A stretch of DNA of 64,000 bases, taken from NCBI GenBank assembly GCA_965221215.1, contig OZ244872.1, forward strand, positions 3,224,001 through 3,288,000, read 5' to 3'. The notes beneath the pieces were generated by a model. It was not told the origin of the DNA. It saw only the letters and a program-made list of their open reading frames with translations, and ran no database searches. Position 1 is the first letter of the stretch; each line of letters starts with the position of its first letter. This DNA is from Aldehydirespirator sp965221215 (lineage in GTDB: Bacteria; Actinomycetota; Acidimicrobiia; Acidimicrobiales; Aldehydirespiratoraceae). Shown piece by piece: positions 42,024 to 50,703 of this stretch. Both the position numbers and the translations under genes were made by a program.

Positions 42024-42437
42024 TTATTCGGCGTGCGCCGCTTGGGTGGTTTGGTTTTGGTAGGTGAGGCTGTCGAAGTAGTCGACTCGTTTGGTGATCA
42101 GGCCGTCTTGCACGGTTAGGCGCATCACTCCCTGGATCTCTATGTTCGATCCGTCCACCTCGGCTCGCATTGTGTAGGCGGCTGCGGCCCGGTCGTTCTC
42201 GACGATTATGTCGACGACCTCGTAGGCGAGCCCGGCGAAGGTGGTCAGAAAGTCGGCTAGGCGCTGCTGGTAGGCCGCCTTGCCCCGGCTGGGCAATCCC
42301 AGCGCGCTGGTGTGGACGTTCTCGAAGTCGTCGCTCACGTGGGCGGCGACCTGGGCCGGGTCGCCTGAGGCGAACGAGGCCAGATACGACGCCGCCGCGG
42401 CCCGGGTGCCGGCCGCCGCCGGCCCGCCCGCTGGCAC
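42024..42437 (-). CDS. SnoaL/NTF2-like polyketide-cyclase-fold protein
   Basis: A 137-residue cone-shaped alpha+beta barrel protein: YLASFASGDPAQVAAHVSDD, then FENVHTSALG, then a VVDIIVENDRAAAAYTM strand pair and GVMRLTVQDGLITKRVDYFD. This is the ketosteroid-isomerase/SnoaL pattern, used by isomerases, dehydratases and hydrolases, with VDYFD as the usual late motif. The substrate is unknown. It lies 8 bp after a VOC gene and follows two VOC genes in one operon. Confidence 0.78.
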   Translation of the reverse strand: MPAGGPAAAGTRAAAASYLASFASGDPAQVAAHVSDDFENVHTSALGLPSRGKAAYQQRLADFLTTFAGLAYEVVDIIVENDRAAAAYTMRAEVDGSNIEIQGVMRLTVQDGLITKRVDYFDSLTYQNQTTQAAHAE

Positions 42438-42445
42438 AGAGAGGC

Positions 42446-42925
42446 TCAGCGCATCACCTTCTGGGCGTGGGCGTACACACCCTGGTCGTAGCTGAGCTCG
42501 ATCATGTTGCCGTCGGGATCGTTGATCATGCAGATGTAGCCGATGGGCGGCGGCATTTCGGTGGGGGGCATGGCCAGGCAGCCCTCGGCCCGGGCCCGCT
42601 CGGCGGCGGCGTCGAGCTCCTCGCGGCTGGTGACCTCCACCCCCAGATGGGCGAACGGTGCCAGCGTGGCGATGGGGGCGTCCTTGAACGGATCCGACTC
42701 GGGAAAGAACTGGGCCAGCACCAGGATGAAGGGCTTGTCGGGGGAGTCGTCGTGGCCCAGCCAGGCGCCGTAGCCGTCGTCGTCGGAGCGCTTGTCCAGC
42801 AGCTTGAGCGGCGTGTGGGCGGTGTACCAGTTGATGCTGGCGTCGATGTCGGTCACCCGCAGCGCCACATGGGTCCAGCGGGCCTGCGGCGGATGCACCG
42901 CATAGGTGTCGGTCTTGGCGGCCAT
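42446..42925 (-). CDS. Glyoxalase/VOC superfamily protein
   Basis: A 159-residue protein starting MAAKTDTYAVHPPQARWTHV. The VOC motifs are WTHVALRVTDIDASINWY (metal His), FAHLGVEV (second His) and the late IGYICMINDPDGNMIELSYD (part: DPDGNMIEL) with the Glu ligand. With metal bound it could act as lyase, epimerase, or extradiol-type dioxygenase. It follows a second VOC gene by 7 bp and precedes the SnoaL-like gene, so three small fold enzymes form one operon. Confidence 0.8.
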   Translation of the reverse strand: MAAKTDTYAVHPPQARWTHVALRVTDIDASINWYTAHTPLKLLDKRSDDDGYGAWLGHDDSPDKPFILVLAQFFPESDPFKDAPIATLAPFAHLGVEVTSREELDAAAERARAEGCLAMPPTEMPPPIGYICMINDPDGNMIELSYDQGVYAHAQKVMR

Positions 42926-42932
42926 GGCTCGG

Positions 42933-43430
42933 CTATTCCTGGGTCCAGCCCTCGGGAACCTCGGGATCATCGCCGCCCTTGGTCCACAGCACGATGGTGT
43001 TGCCCCACGGATCCACGAAGGCGTTGTTGAAGCCGTTGAACTCGGCGAAGAAGTGGTGGCGCCACAGGTCGGTGGCACCGCGGGCCACGGCCCGATCCGA
43101 GATGGCGTCCATGTCGTCGTCGTCGGACACCAGGATCCAGACCCGCACGCTGTGGCCGTCGCGGCTCAGGTGGCGGGGCTCGAGGCCCTCGGCGGTGGGA
43201 TGGGGCCGGCGGTTGGCGACGTGGGTGATGCCGAGGTGGAGGTTGCCCACCGGACTCTGGGTGCCGTCGGGCAGCCGGAAGTTCTGGCCCGGAGCGACCT
43301 GGTAGAACGATCCGGCCGGCCGGGCGTTCATGGTCCAGCCGAACACCTCGTGGTAGAAGTCGGCGGTGGCCTCGGTGTCGTCGGTGGGCAGGTCGACGAA
43401 GATGAGGGTGTTCGGATAGGGCTCGGTCAT
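42933..43430 (-). CDS. VOC superfamily protein
   Basis: A 165-residue protein starting MTEPYPNTLIFVDLPTDDTE. The first half has ADFYHEVFGWTMNARPAG, and the second GHSVRVWILVSDDDDMD and the end FVDPWGNTIVLW. The usual first metal His is replaced (FVDLP), so it may be a non-catalytic or PhnB-like VOC member. It is the first gene of the VOC-VOC-SnoaL operon. Confidence 0.75.
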   Translation of the reverse strand: MTEPYPNTLIFVDLPTDDTEATADFYHEVFGWTMNARPAGSFYQVAPGQNFRLPDGTQSPVGNLHLGITHVANRRPHPTAEGLEPRHLSRDGHSVRVWILVSDDDDMDAISDRAVARGATDLWRHHFFAEFNGFNNAFVDPWGNTIVLWTKGGDDPEVPEGWTQE

Positions 43431-43491
43431 GGTGCGCTCCGCGGGCCGTCGGCGAGAACTGGCGGCTCAACCTAGCCGCCACCGATGAGCC

Positions 43492-43597
43492 GGGTCTAGC
43501 GCAGTCTGGGGCTGGACCCGCTCGCCGTCGGTGCTGTTGGCACAACGGCCCGCTGGGCGCCCCCGGTCTAGCGCAGTCTGGGCTCGACTCGCTTGCC
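43492..43597 (-). repeat. Duplicated end of the crotonase gene
   Basis: TCTAGCGCAGTCTGGG with following G/C-rich bases occurs at 43494 and again at 43566, 72 bp apart, about 35 bp each with few changes. The upstream copy is the real gene end (RVEPRLR then stop); the downstream copy lies beyond the stop. Confidence 0.55.
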
Positions 43598-44416
43598 CTG
43601 AGAGAACGACGCCTGGCCCTGGGCCATGGCCGCCACGCTGGTTCCGGCGGCGAGGATCGAGGGGGCCACCGCCAGCGCATCGCGCCGGCCCATGTCGCTG
43701 GCGGCCCAGACGGCTCGCAGCGTGCCCTGCACCGCGGTGGGCGGCTGCGAGGCGATGATCTCCGCCAGCCGGTCGGCAGCGCTGCGAAGCTCGTCGAGGG
43801 GCACCACCTCCGACACCAGCCCCACCCGCTGGGCGGTCGCCGCGGTCATCCGCTCGTGGCTGCCGACCAGGGCGAGCCGCAGCACCTCCCCCAGCGGCAT
43901 GCGGGGCACCAGCCTCATCGGCTCGTACACCGCGGCCAGCCCGTAGGTCACGTGCGGGTCGAAGAAGGTGGCGCAGTCGGCGGCGATGACGATGTCGGAC
44001 TCCGCCACCAGGTAGAAGGCGCCCCCGCAGCAGACGCCGTTGATTGCGGCGATCACCGGCTTCCACAGGTCGCAGGCCTTGGGGCCGAGATCGTCGCCGG
44101 GGTCGTCGTGCATGTGGTTGTTGGACGTGCCGTAGAGCTTGTCGTCGTCGCCCTCGAGGGCCGAGAACCCGTCGGCCCGGTCGATGCCCGCGCAGAACGC
44201 CCGGTCGCCGATTGCGGTCAGCACCACGGCCCGCACCTCGTCCATGCTGCGCAGCGCCCGCCAGGTGGATCGGACCTCCTGGCGCATCCGGTCGTTGAAG
44301 GCGTTGAGCACCTCGGGGCGGTCGAGGGTGACCCGGCACACATGGCCGGAAACGTCCACCCGGATCGTCTCGAACCGTTCCGGCTCGAACGCCACGGTGC
44401 GGTCGGCGGCGGTCAC
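43568..44416 (-). CDS. Enoyl-CoA hydratase/isomerase (crotonase) family protein
   Basis: A 282-residue crotonase. It has the N-terminal VTLDRPEVLNAFNDRM, oxyanion-hole region DRAFCAGIDRADG and the second oxyanion block INGVCCGGAFYLVAESDIVI; the catalytic-Glu region is DPHVTYGLAAVYEPM. It would hydrate or isomerise an acyl-CoA, or act as a family variant. The GTG at 44416 (V-T-A-A-D-R) is preferred over an upstream in-frame start that adds a hydrophobic tail. It is divergent from the desaturase gene. Confidence 0.85.
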   Translation of the reverse strand: MTAADRTVAFEPERFETIRVDVSGHVCRVTLDRPEVLNAFNDRMRQEVRSTWRALRSMDEVRAVVLTAIGDRAFCAGIDRADGFSALEGDDDKLYGTSNNHMHDDPGDDLGPKACDLWKPVIAAINGVCCGGAFYLVAESDIVIAADCATFFDPHVTYGLAAVYEPMRLVPRMPLGEVLRLALVGSHERMTAATAQRVGLVSEVVPLDELRSAADRLAEIIASQPPTAVQGTLRAVWAASDMGRRDALAVAPSILAAGTSVAAMAQGQASFSQGKRVEPRLR

Positions 44417-44621
44417 GACCGCCAACCCTACCGGTGCGGCCCAGCCCAAGCCGAAGATGCAGAGGGCCGCGGCATGGCTGGTGCGCGTGATGGTCGATCG
44501 CAGCGTGACGGCCAGCTTGCAGGCTGTGACAGGAATCACAGTGCCCGGAGTCGGCCGCGCCCACTACGCTGGCCCGGACTGGGGGCTGGTCCCGGATCTG
44601 CGGCACAACACCGGAGGTGCG

Positions 44622-45548
44622 ATGGCTTGCGACACGACCGCATCGGGCGTCGAGTGGCGCACGGTAGCGGTCGTAGTCGCGGTGCATGGCCTGTGGCTGT
44701 CGGTGTTGGCCCTCAGCGGCGTTGTGCCCTGGCCGGTGACCGTTCTGGCGCTGGGCGTGATCGCGACCTGGCACGGCTCGCTGCAGCATGAGACCATCCA
44801 CGGCCACCCCTTCGGCAGCCAGCGCCTGAACGCGCTGGTGGGCTCGCTGCCGATGTCGCTGCACCTGCCCTACCTGGTGTATCGGCGCTACCACCGCGAC
44901 CACCACGAATGCGACGAGCTGACCGACCCCACCGACGACACCGAGAGCTTCTACGTGACGGCCGCGCAGTGGCAGTCGATGGGCCGCATCCGCAGGGCGT
45001 TCGTGCTGGCCCATCACACCCTGCTCGGCCGCCTGGTGCTGGGACCGCCCCGATACATCGCAGGCGTGCTGGTGCATCAGGCCCGCGAGATCCGGCGCGG
45101 CGACCGGGAGTTGGCCCGGTGGTGGGCGGCGCATGCGCTGGCCGCGGCTGCGCTGTTCGCCTTCGTGGTGGTGGTCATGGGGGTTCGGTGGTGGCAGTAC
45201 CTGCTGGGCGCCACCTACCTGGGCACCTCGCTGACCCTGATGCGGTCGTATTGCGAGCACCGCTGGACCGACGGCGCCACCCGCTCGGCGGTGGTCCGTT
45301 CGGGATGGTTCTTCAGCCTGCTGTACCTCTATAACAACCTCCACCACGTCCACCACGCCGATCCTGCGGTGGCCTGGTACCGGCTGTCGGCCCACGCGGA
45401 GGCCACCGGCGGCTACGAGGAGGCCGCAGCCGGGGCGGGGCTCTACCGCGGCTACTTCGAGTTGGCCCGCCGCTTCGGCGTGCGGCCCTTCGACCATCCC
45501 GTGCACCCCACCGAGCGGGCCGGGATCCTCGCCAGGGCGCGCAAATAG
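44622..45548 (+). CDS. Membrane fatty acid desaturase-family enzyme
   Basis: A 308-residue integral membrane di-iron enzyme. The three His boxes are HETIHGH, HRDHH and HHVHH, with two pairs of membrane helices between (from about residue 12 and about 165). It is close to the desaturase/beta-carotene-ketolase subgroup; substrates may be acyl lipids or carotenoids. CCGGAGG lies 5 nt before the ATG at 44622. The last five codons (A-R-A-R-K) and the stop codon lie inside a copy of the dispersed repeat, so the element supplied the current C-terminus. Confidence 0.85.
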   Translation: MACDTTASGVEWRTVAVVVAVHGLWLSVLALSGVVPWPVTVLALGVIATWHGSLQHETIHGHPFGSQRLNALVGSLPMSLHLPYLVYRRYHRDHHECDELTDPTDDTESFYVTAAQWQSMGRIRRAFVLAHHTLLGRLVLGPPRYIAGVLVHQAREIRRGDRELARWWAAHALAAAALFAFVVVVMGVRWWQYLLGATYLGTSLTLMRSYCEHRWTDGATRSAVVRSGWFFSLLYLYNNLHHVHHADPAVAWYRLSAHAEATGGYEEAAAGAGLYRGYFELARRFGVRPFDHPVHPTERAGILARARK

Positions 45549-45682
45549 GTGAGAGATGGTCGCGTCGCAGCGGGGTGATTCCCGCTCTTGTTCGCTGCGC
45601 TCGCGGGCCGCCCAAACCACAGCAACACAGCCCACGGCCTCGCCCGTATGGGTCGGAATCGCTCACCTATTCGCTCGGCCTC
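45533..45682 (-). repeat. Dispersed element, copy B (about 150 bp)
   Basis: It has both terminal repeats (GCGCGCAAATAGGTGAG and CTCACCTATTCGCTCGGCCTC in part) and a core on the minus strand with GCAGCGAACAAGAGCGGGAA. A 15-bp insertion rich in CA (AACCACAGCAACACA) makes it longer than copies A and C. It overlaps the desaturase stop and lies before the SulP stop, between convergent genes. Confidence 0.85.
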
Positions 45683-45709
45683 TTACCTGAGGTAACGGGC
45701 TGCTCGCCG

Positions 45710-47359
45710 CTAGTCGTCGAGCAGGCGGCGGGCGACGGTTCGGGCTTCGTCGAGGCTCTCGACGAAGTTGTCGGCGGGGATCTGGCGCAGCACGTCGAGA
45801 GCGTGCAGGCTGGTGCCGGTCATGCCCGACATGCCCATCACGATGCACTCGGTGTCGGCGTCGCGGGCCGTGTCGGCCAACTGGCCGATGGTCAAGGCGG
45901 CGCTGTCGTCCATGTAGAGAGTGTCGGTGAAGTCGAAGATCACCACCTCGTGCTCGGCCATGTCGTGGTTGATGGTCTTGAAGAGCCGGGTGGACGAGGC
46001 CACTGTGAAGCTGCCCCGCAGCGACAGCAGGCCGACACGGGCCGCGAACGGGTCGTCGGAGTCCAGGTCGAGCGCGTCGTCGTCTGCGTCGGGATCGGCC
46101 AGGAAGGTCATGTCCAGCAGCGGGGTGGAGATCACCTTGTCGAGCTCCAGGCGCTCCACCTGCCGGGCGCCGGTGAGCGCTGCCGCCACCAGGCCGACCG
46201 CCACCGCGATCACCAGGTCCGAGATGATCGACAGGCCCAGCGTCAGCGCCAGCACCACCACGTTCTCGCGGGGGACGCGGTGGATGTGGGCCAGATAGCG
46301 CCAGTCGATGATGTCGAACCCGATCTTGATGAGGATGCCGGCCAGCACCGCATGCGGTATCGAGTCCACGTAGCGGCCCAGCCCTAGAACCAGCGCGGCC
46401 AGGATGGTGGCGCACAGCACCCCCGACACCCGGGAGCGGCCGCCGGCTCGCACGTTGGCCACCGTGCACGATGTGGCCCCCGCGCCGGGAACCCCGCCGA
46501 CGAGCGCCACCACCACATTGGCGAACCCGACGCCCATGAGCTCGCGGTTGGGGTCGTGGCTCTGGCGGGTCAGCGAGTCGGCCACCCTGGCGGTGAGGAG
46601 GCTGTTGATGGACCCGAGCAGGGCGATGGTGACCGCAGCCGGCAGCGCCGAACCGAGGTCGCCCCAGGCCATCTCGGGCAGGTGCAGGTCGGGTAGGCCG
46701 GTGGGCACCTCCCCGATGGTCGGCGCGTCGCTCAGCCACAGCACGCCGGCGAGGGTCCCGATGATCAGGGCGGCCACCGACGGAGGCAGGAACTTGCGCA
46801 ACTGGGCAGGCCAGAAGATGCATACCGCCAGGGTGACGAGGCCCAGCGCCAGCGCGCTCGGGTCGGCGCCGGTGATGGCGCCGGGCCATTCGCGCAGCGA
46901 TTTTAGCGCGCCGCCGAGCGCGACCTCGGTGCCGAAGAAGGGCAGCACCTGCACCACGATGATGATCAAGCCGACTGCGCTGGTGAAGCCCGACACCACC
47001 GCATAGGGCGTGTAGGCCACGAACGAGCCCAGCCGCAGCGCGCCGAGCAGCGCCTGGATCACCCCGGCCATGGCCACGATGGTCAGCGCCTTGGCCAGAT
47101 CCCCGTCGGCGTAGTCCACGAAGACGACGGCCATCGCCACCGACAGCGGGGCGGTGGGACCCGAGATCTGGGTCTTGGACCCTCCCAGCAGCGCGGCCAG
47201 CATGCCCACCACGACGGCGCTGTACAGACCCTCGATGGCGCCCAGCCCCGAGGCGACTCCGAAGGCCAGCGACAGCGGCAGGGCCACCACGGCCGCGGTC
47301 AAACCCCCGAAGATGTCTCCCCTGGCCGCTTGGAGCTTGTCGCTGATCTGCAAGCCCAT
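45710..47359 (-). CDS. SulP-family anion transporter with STAS domain
   Basis: A 549-residue transporter. The membrane domain has about 10-14 helices starting FGGLTAAVVALPLSLAFGVA, with GGSKTQISGPTAPLS the sulfate-permease signature. The C-terminal STAS domain begins at about residue 440 (LRGSFTVASSTRLFKTINHD in part) and contains VIFDFTDTLYMDDSAALTIG. Substrates of such proteins are sulfate, bicarbonate or dicarboxylates. It is 30 bp downstream of bioFD on the same strand. Bicarbonate would fit the carboxylating enzymes in this genome, but that is only a suggestion. Confidence 0.9.
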   Translation of the reverse strand: MGLQISDKLQAARGDIFGGLTAAVVALPLSLAFGVASGLGAIEGLYSAVVVGMLAALLGGSKTQISGPTAPLSVAMAVVFVDYADGDLAKALTIVAMAGVIQALLGALRLGSFVAYTPYAVVSGFTSAVGLIIIVVQVLPFFGTEVALGGALKSLREWPGAITGADPSALALGLVTLAVCIFWPAQLRKFLPPSVAALIIGTLAGVLWLSDAPTIGEVPTGLPDLHLPEMAWGDLGSALPAAVTIALLGSINSLLTARVADSLTRQSHDPNRELMGVGFANVVVALVGGVPGAGATSCTVANVRAGGRSRVSGVLCATILAALVLGLGRYVDSIPHAVLAGILIKIGFDIIDWRYLAHIHRVPRENVVVLALTLGLSIISDLVIAVAVGLVAAALTGARQVERLELDKVISTPLLDMTFLADPDADDDALDLDSDDPFAARVGLLSLRGSFTVASSTRLFKTINHDMAEHEVVIFDFTDTLYMDDSAALTIGQLADTARDADTECIVMGMSGMTGTSLHALDVLRQIPADNFVESLDEARTVARRLLDD

Positions 47360-47389
47360 TCAGGTTGCACACTAGATCAAGCGCGTCGG

Positions 47390-49285
47390 CTAGAGCAGGG
47401 CCAGCACTGTGTCGGCCAGTTCACCGAGGGTGGTGGCTACCTCCAGGCCGGCGTCGCGCAGCCATTCGACGTTCAAGGCGTGGACCTCGGTGTTGGGGTC
47501 GAACCGGTTGCAGAACACGGCCTGGCGCCGGTCGCCCAGCGGCAGCGTGCAGGCCAGCGTGTCGTGGATGCCCCCGAGGGCGGCCGAGGTCACCACCACT
47601 ACCAGGTCGGGTCGGATGCGGTCGATCAGATCCAGGTTGTGCCCGTCGGCGGCGATGGGCGAGTAGAGGCCGCCCACGCCCTCGACGATGCCCACATCGA
47701 CCGGCCCGGCGAAGCGGCAGCTCTCGGCCAGCTCGTCGATGGTGGGGCAGCTCCGGCCGAGTCGGCGGGCCGCCATGGGCGGGGCCAGCGGCAACCGATA
47801 GCTGCGCTCGGGCCCGCAGACCTCGTCGGGGTGCTGGCCGGTGGCCGCGGCCAGCACGGCCGCGTCGGTGGGGACGGGATCGTCGGGGTCGAACGACTGC
47901 ACCGGCTTGCACGCCGCCACCGACTGCCCCCGATCCCGCAGCAGCCGAGCCAGTGAGGCCGCGGCCCAGGTCTTGCCCGCCTCGGTGCCCGTAGCGGTGA
48001 CGAACACGGTGACGCCGGGCACCGGAGCGGGCTCAGGTTGCCTCTCCCGTTTCTGTTCGCTGCGCTCACGGGCCGCTCGGGCCTGCTCCTCGCGCTTGTT
48101 CGCTGCGCTCGCGGGCCACTCGGGCATTGGGGCCTCGCCCGTATCAGGTGCCTTCGAGCCGCCGGCGGTGATGCCGGCTTGGCTGAGTGCTTCGATCAGC
48201 CGGTCGAGGTCGTCGTCTGTGTGGGCCGCCGACACTGTGACCCTGAGACGCGACGTTCCAGCCGGAACGGTCGGCGGTCGGATGGCGGGGACCAAAATGC
48301 CCTGCTCGAGCAGGGCGGCCGACGCGGCCAGTGCCCGGTCCTCGTCGCCGACCACGATCGGGATGATGCCGCTGGGGTGGCCGGGCCGGATGCGGTCGAT
48401 ATTGGCCCGCAGGCGCATCCTGAGATCGACGCCCTCGGCGGAGTCGATGATGTCGATGCTGGCCGCCGCGGCTGCGGCAGCCGCCGGAGTGGATGCGGTG
48501 GTGAAGATGTAGGACCGGGCCGAGTTGACGAGCAGGTCCATGAACGGTCGGGGTCCGGCGGCGTAGCCGCCCAGCGCGCCGACGGCCTTGGACAGGGTCC
48601 CCAACCGCAGAACTCGGCAGTGCGGGTGCAGCGACTCGGGATGGTCCAACACACGGTGGGCGTCGTCGAGGACCAGCAGCGCGCCCCGGGCCGCGCACAC
48701 CGCCGAGAGCTCGGTGATGGGGGCGAGGTCGCCGTCCATGGAGAAGACCGAGTCGCTCACCACCATGCCCGGACCCTCGGCGCGGCTCAGCAGTTCGTCG
48801 ACCGCAGCCGGGTCGCAGTGGGGGTAGACGCGGGTCGGGGCCCGGGCCAGGCGGCACCCGTCGATGATGGAGGCGTGGTTGAGCTCGTCGGAGCAGATCA
48901 CCGAGGCCCGGCGGCCCAATGTCGAGATGACTCCCAGGTTGGCGGCGTATCCGGTGGTGAACAGCACCGCCGCCTCGGCGCCGCGCCAGGCTGCGATGCG
49001 CTCCTCCAGTCGGCTGTGCACCGGGCGCGACCCCACGATGAGCCGGGCCGACCCGGCGCCCGCGCCGTAGGAATCGATGGCGGCTTGGGCCGCGGCCCGC
49101 ACCGCGGGATGCTGGGTGAGCCCCAGATAGTCGTTGGAGGCGAACGACACCACCGGCTGCCCGGTCGTCGACTGAGCCGTCCGGGTACCGCCGCCGTCGA
49201 GGTCGCGGGGCGCCCGGAGCCGGTTGGCGGCCGCCACCGCATCCAGGGCGCCGGCCGCGATGTCGTCCCAGTCCCGCTCGGTCAC
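47390..49285 (-). CDS. bioFD: Fused 8-amino-7-oxononanoate synthase / dethiobiotin synthetase
   Basis: A 631-residue two-enzyme biotin-synthesis protein. Residues 1 to about 375 are BioF: SFASNDYLGLTQHP, LDDAHRVLD and the PLP Lys in LGTLSKAVGALGGY (about 228). Residues about 418-631 are BioD: P-loop VTATGTEAGKTWAA, CKPVQSFDPDD and VEGVGGLYSP. BioF makes KAPA from pimeloyl-thioester and alanine; BioD closes the ureido ring with ATP and CO2. The linker, about residues 380-415, is charged and repetitive (SAANKREEQARAARERSEQK in part) and comes from two tandem copies of the dispersed-repeat core. The start is GTG. bioA is immediately upstream. Confidence 0.92.
   Translation of the reverse strand: MTERDWDDIAAGALDAVAAANRLRAPRDLDGGGTRTAQSTTGQPVVSFASNDYLGLTQHPAVRAAAQAAIDSYGAGAGSARLIVGSRPVHSRLEERIAAWRGAEAAVLFTTGYAANLGVISTLGRRASVICSDELNHASIIDGCRLARAPTRVYPHCDPAAVDELLSRAEGPGMVVSDSVFSMDGDLAPITELSAVCAARGALLVLDDAHRVLDHPESLHPHCRVLRLGTLSKAVGALGGYAAGPRPFMDLLVNSARSYIFTTASTPAAAAAAAASIDIIDSAEGVDLRMRLRANIDRIRPGHPSGIIPIVVGDEDRALAASAALLEQGILVPAIRPPTVPAGTSRLRVTVSAAHTDDDLDRLIEALSQAGITAGGSKAPDTGEAPMPEWPASAANKREEQARAARERSEQKRERQPEPAPVPGVTVFVTATGTEAGKTWAAASLARLLRDRGQSVAACKPVQSFDPDDPVPTDAAVLAAATGQHPDEVCGPERSYRLPLAPPMAARRLGRSCPTIDELAESCRFAGPVDVGIVEGVGGLYSPIAADGHNLDLIDRIRPDLVVVVTSAALGGIHDTLACTLPLGDRRQAVFCNRFDPNTEVHALNVEWLRDAGLEVATTLGELADTVLALL
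48041..48145 (-). repeat. Two in-frame repeat-core units inside bioFD
   Basis: On the coding strand ATACGGGCGAGGCC is followed by two units of CCCGAG(C/T)GGCCCG(C/T)GAGCGCAGCGAACA, the same order as in the full element at 51869-52003. Together they supply about 35 codons of linker. The terminal inverted repeats, which carry stop codons, are absent. Confidence 0.8.
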
Positions 49286-49349
49286 ATCGGCGCGTCCTTT
49301 CGGACAGCGTCTCGGTGGGAGCGGCCCGAGCCCGTCCAGTCCCGTCGGG

Positions 49350-50675
49350 TCACTCGGCGGCCGTCTCTTGGACGGCTGAGACCAGAGTGGCCGCGATGGT
49401 GTCGATCTCTTCGTCGGTTATCGACAGCGGGGGCATCACCACCACCACGTCGCCCAGCGGACGCAGCAGCACCCCCGACCGCACCGCGGCTGCGCACACT
49501 CTGCGCCCCCACCTCGCCGCGCCCGGCGGCGGGTCGAGCTCGATCCCCGTCATCAGGCCCCGGCGGCGGACTTCCCTCACTGCGGGCAGCGCCTCGACGG
49601 GGGCCAGAGCGGCGCCGAGGCGCTCGCCCGCCGCCGCGGCCCCCTCGATCAGGCCGCGCTCGAAGACCAGCTCCAAGTGGCGGGCCGCCACTGCGCAGGC
49701 CAGGGCGTTGCCGCTGTAGGAATGCCCGTGGTAGAAGGTGTGGGGTCCGAGGTCCTCGCCGAGGAAGGCATCGTAGATGTGGGAGGCGGCCACCGTCGCC
49801 GACAGCGGCAGGTACCCGCCGGTGATGCCCTTGCCCAGGCACATCACGTCGGGCCGGATCCCGCACAGCTCGCTGGCGAAGAGCGCGCCGGTGCGCCCGA
49901 ATCCGGTGGCCACCTCGTCGCAGATGAGCGGAATCCCCCGAGCCTGGACCGCCTCGGCGAAGGCGGCCACCCGAGCGGGGTCGGTGACGAGCATCCCGGC
50001 CGCGCCCTGGACCAGAGGCTCGATCACGGCTGCGGCCAGCCGGTGGCCGTGATCGTCGAGGGCGGTCACCGCTTTGCGCACCCAGTCTGGGTCGTCGTAG
50101 CCGGCGGTGCGCACCACCGGGAACCGCAGCGGGTCGAACAGGTCGGTGCCGAAGCCGCCGCCGCCCACCGACAGCGACCCCACCGAGTCGCCGTGGTAGG
50201 CCCGGCCCAGGGCCAGGTAGGCGGTGCGGTCGCCGACGCCCCGGTTGTGCCAGTACTGGAAGCAGATCTTGAGGGCCTGCTCCACTGCGGCGGCGCCGTC
50301 GGAGGCGAACAGGAAGTGCGGCTCGGTTACGGGCACTGCCTCCCGCAGCGCCTCGGCCAGCTCGATGGCCGCGGTGTTGCCGTTGCCGAGCAGGGTGGAG
50401 TGGCTGATCCGCTCAAGTTGCCGGCGAGCGGCCTGATTCAGGTCCGGGTCGGCGTGGCCCAGCGTGGTCACCCACAGCGACGAGATGGCGTCGAGGTAGC
50501 GCCGGCCGTCGGTGTCGTAGAGATAGTTGCCCTCGCCCCGCGCCACGATCACCGGGGTGGAGTCCGCATAGACCGACATCTGGGTGAAGCCGTGCCACAC
50601 CGCCGCGGCGTCGCGGCGGGCCCACTCGGCCGCGGTGGATCCTGCGTCTTGGGAGTTTCGGGGGCCGGGCTCCAT
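49350..50675 (-). CDS. bioA: Adenosylmethionine-8-amino-7-oxononanoate aminotransferase
   Basis: A 441-residue class III aminotransferase. The N-terminal WHGFTQMSVYADSTPVIVAR and LWVTTLGHADPDLNQA are BioA-specific; LICDEVATGFGRTG and the PLP Lys in CLGKGITGGYLPLSA (about residue 282) follow, then FYHGHSYSGNALAC. It transaminates KAPA to DAPA with SAM as amino donor. It lies between the LLM oxidoreductase gene (28 bp upstream) and bioFD (64 bp downstream). bioB is not in the window. Confidence 0.95.
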   Translation of the reverse strand: MEPGPRNSQDAGSTAAEWARRDAAAVWHGFTQMSVYADSTPVIVARGEGNYLYDTDGRRYLDAISSLWVTTLGHADPDLNQAARRQLERISHSTLLGNGNTAAIELAEALREAVPVTEPHFLFASDGAAAVEQALKICFQYWHNRGVGDRTAYLALGRAYHGDSVGSLSVGGGGFGTDLFDPLRFPVVRTAGYDDPDWVRKAVTALDDHGHRLAAAVIEPLVQGAAGMLVTDPARVAAFAEAVQARGIPLICDEVATGFGRTGALFASELCGIRPDVMCLGKGITGGYLPLSATVAASHIYDAFLGEDLGPHTFYHGHSYSGNALACAVAARHLELVFERGLIEGAAAAGERLGAALAPVEALPAVREVRRRGLMTGIELDPPPGAARWGRRVCAAAVRSGVLLRPLGDVVVVMPPLSITDEEIDTIAATLVSAVQETAAE

Positions 50676-50703
50676 GTTGTCTCCGCTGCCGCTGACGGGT
50701 CGT

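Noticed and set aside
43467..45635. A 722-codon open frame on the minus strand.
   Set aside because: It runs antisense to the desaturase and in a shifted frame through the crotonase gene, and its start lies in the dispersed repeat. High GC keeps such frames open.
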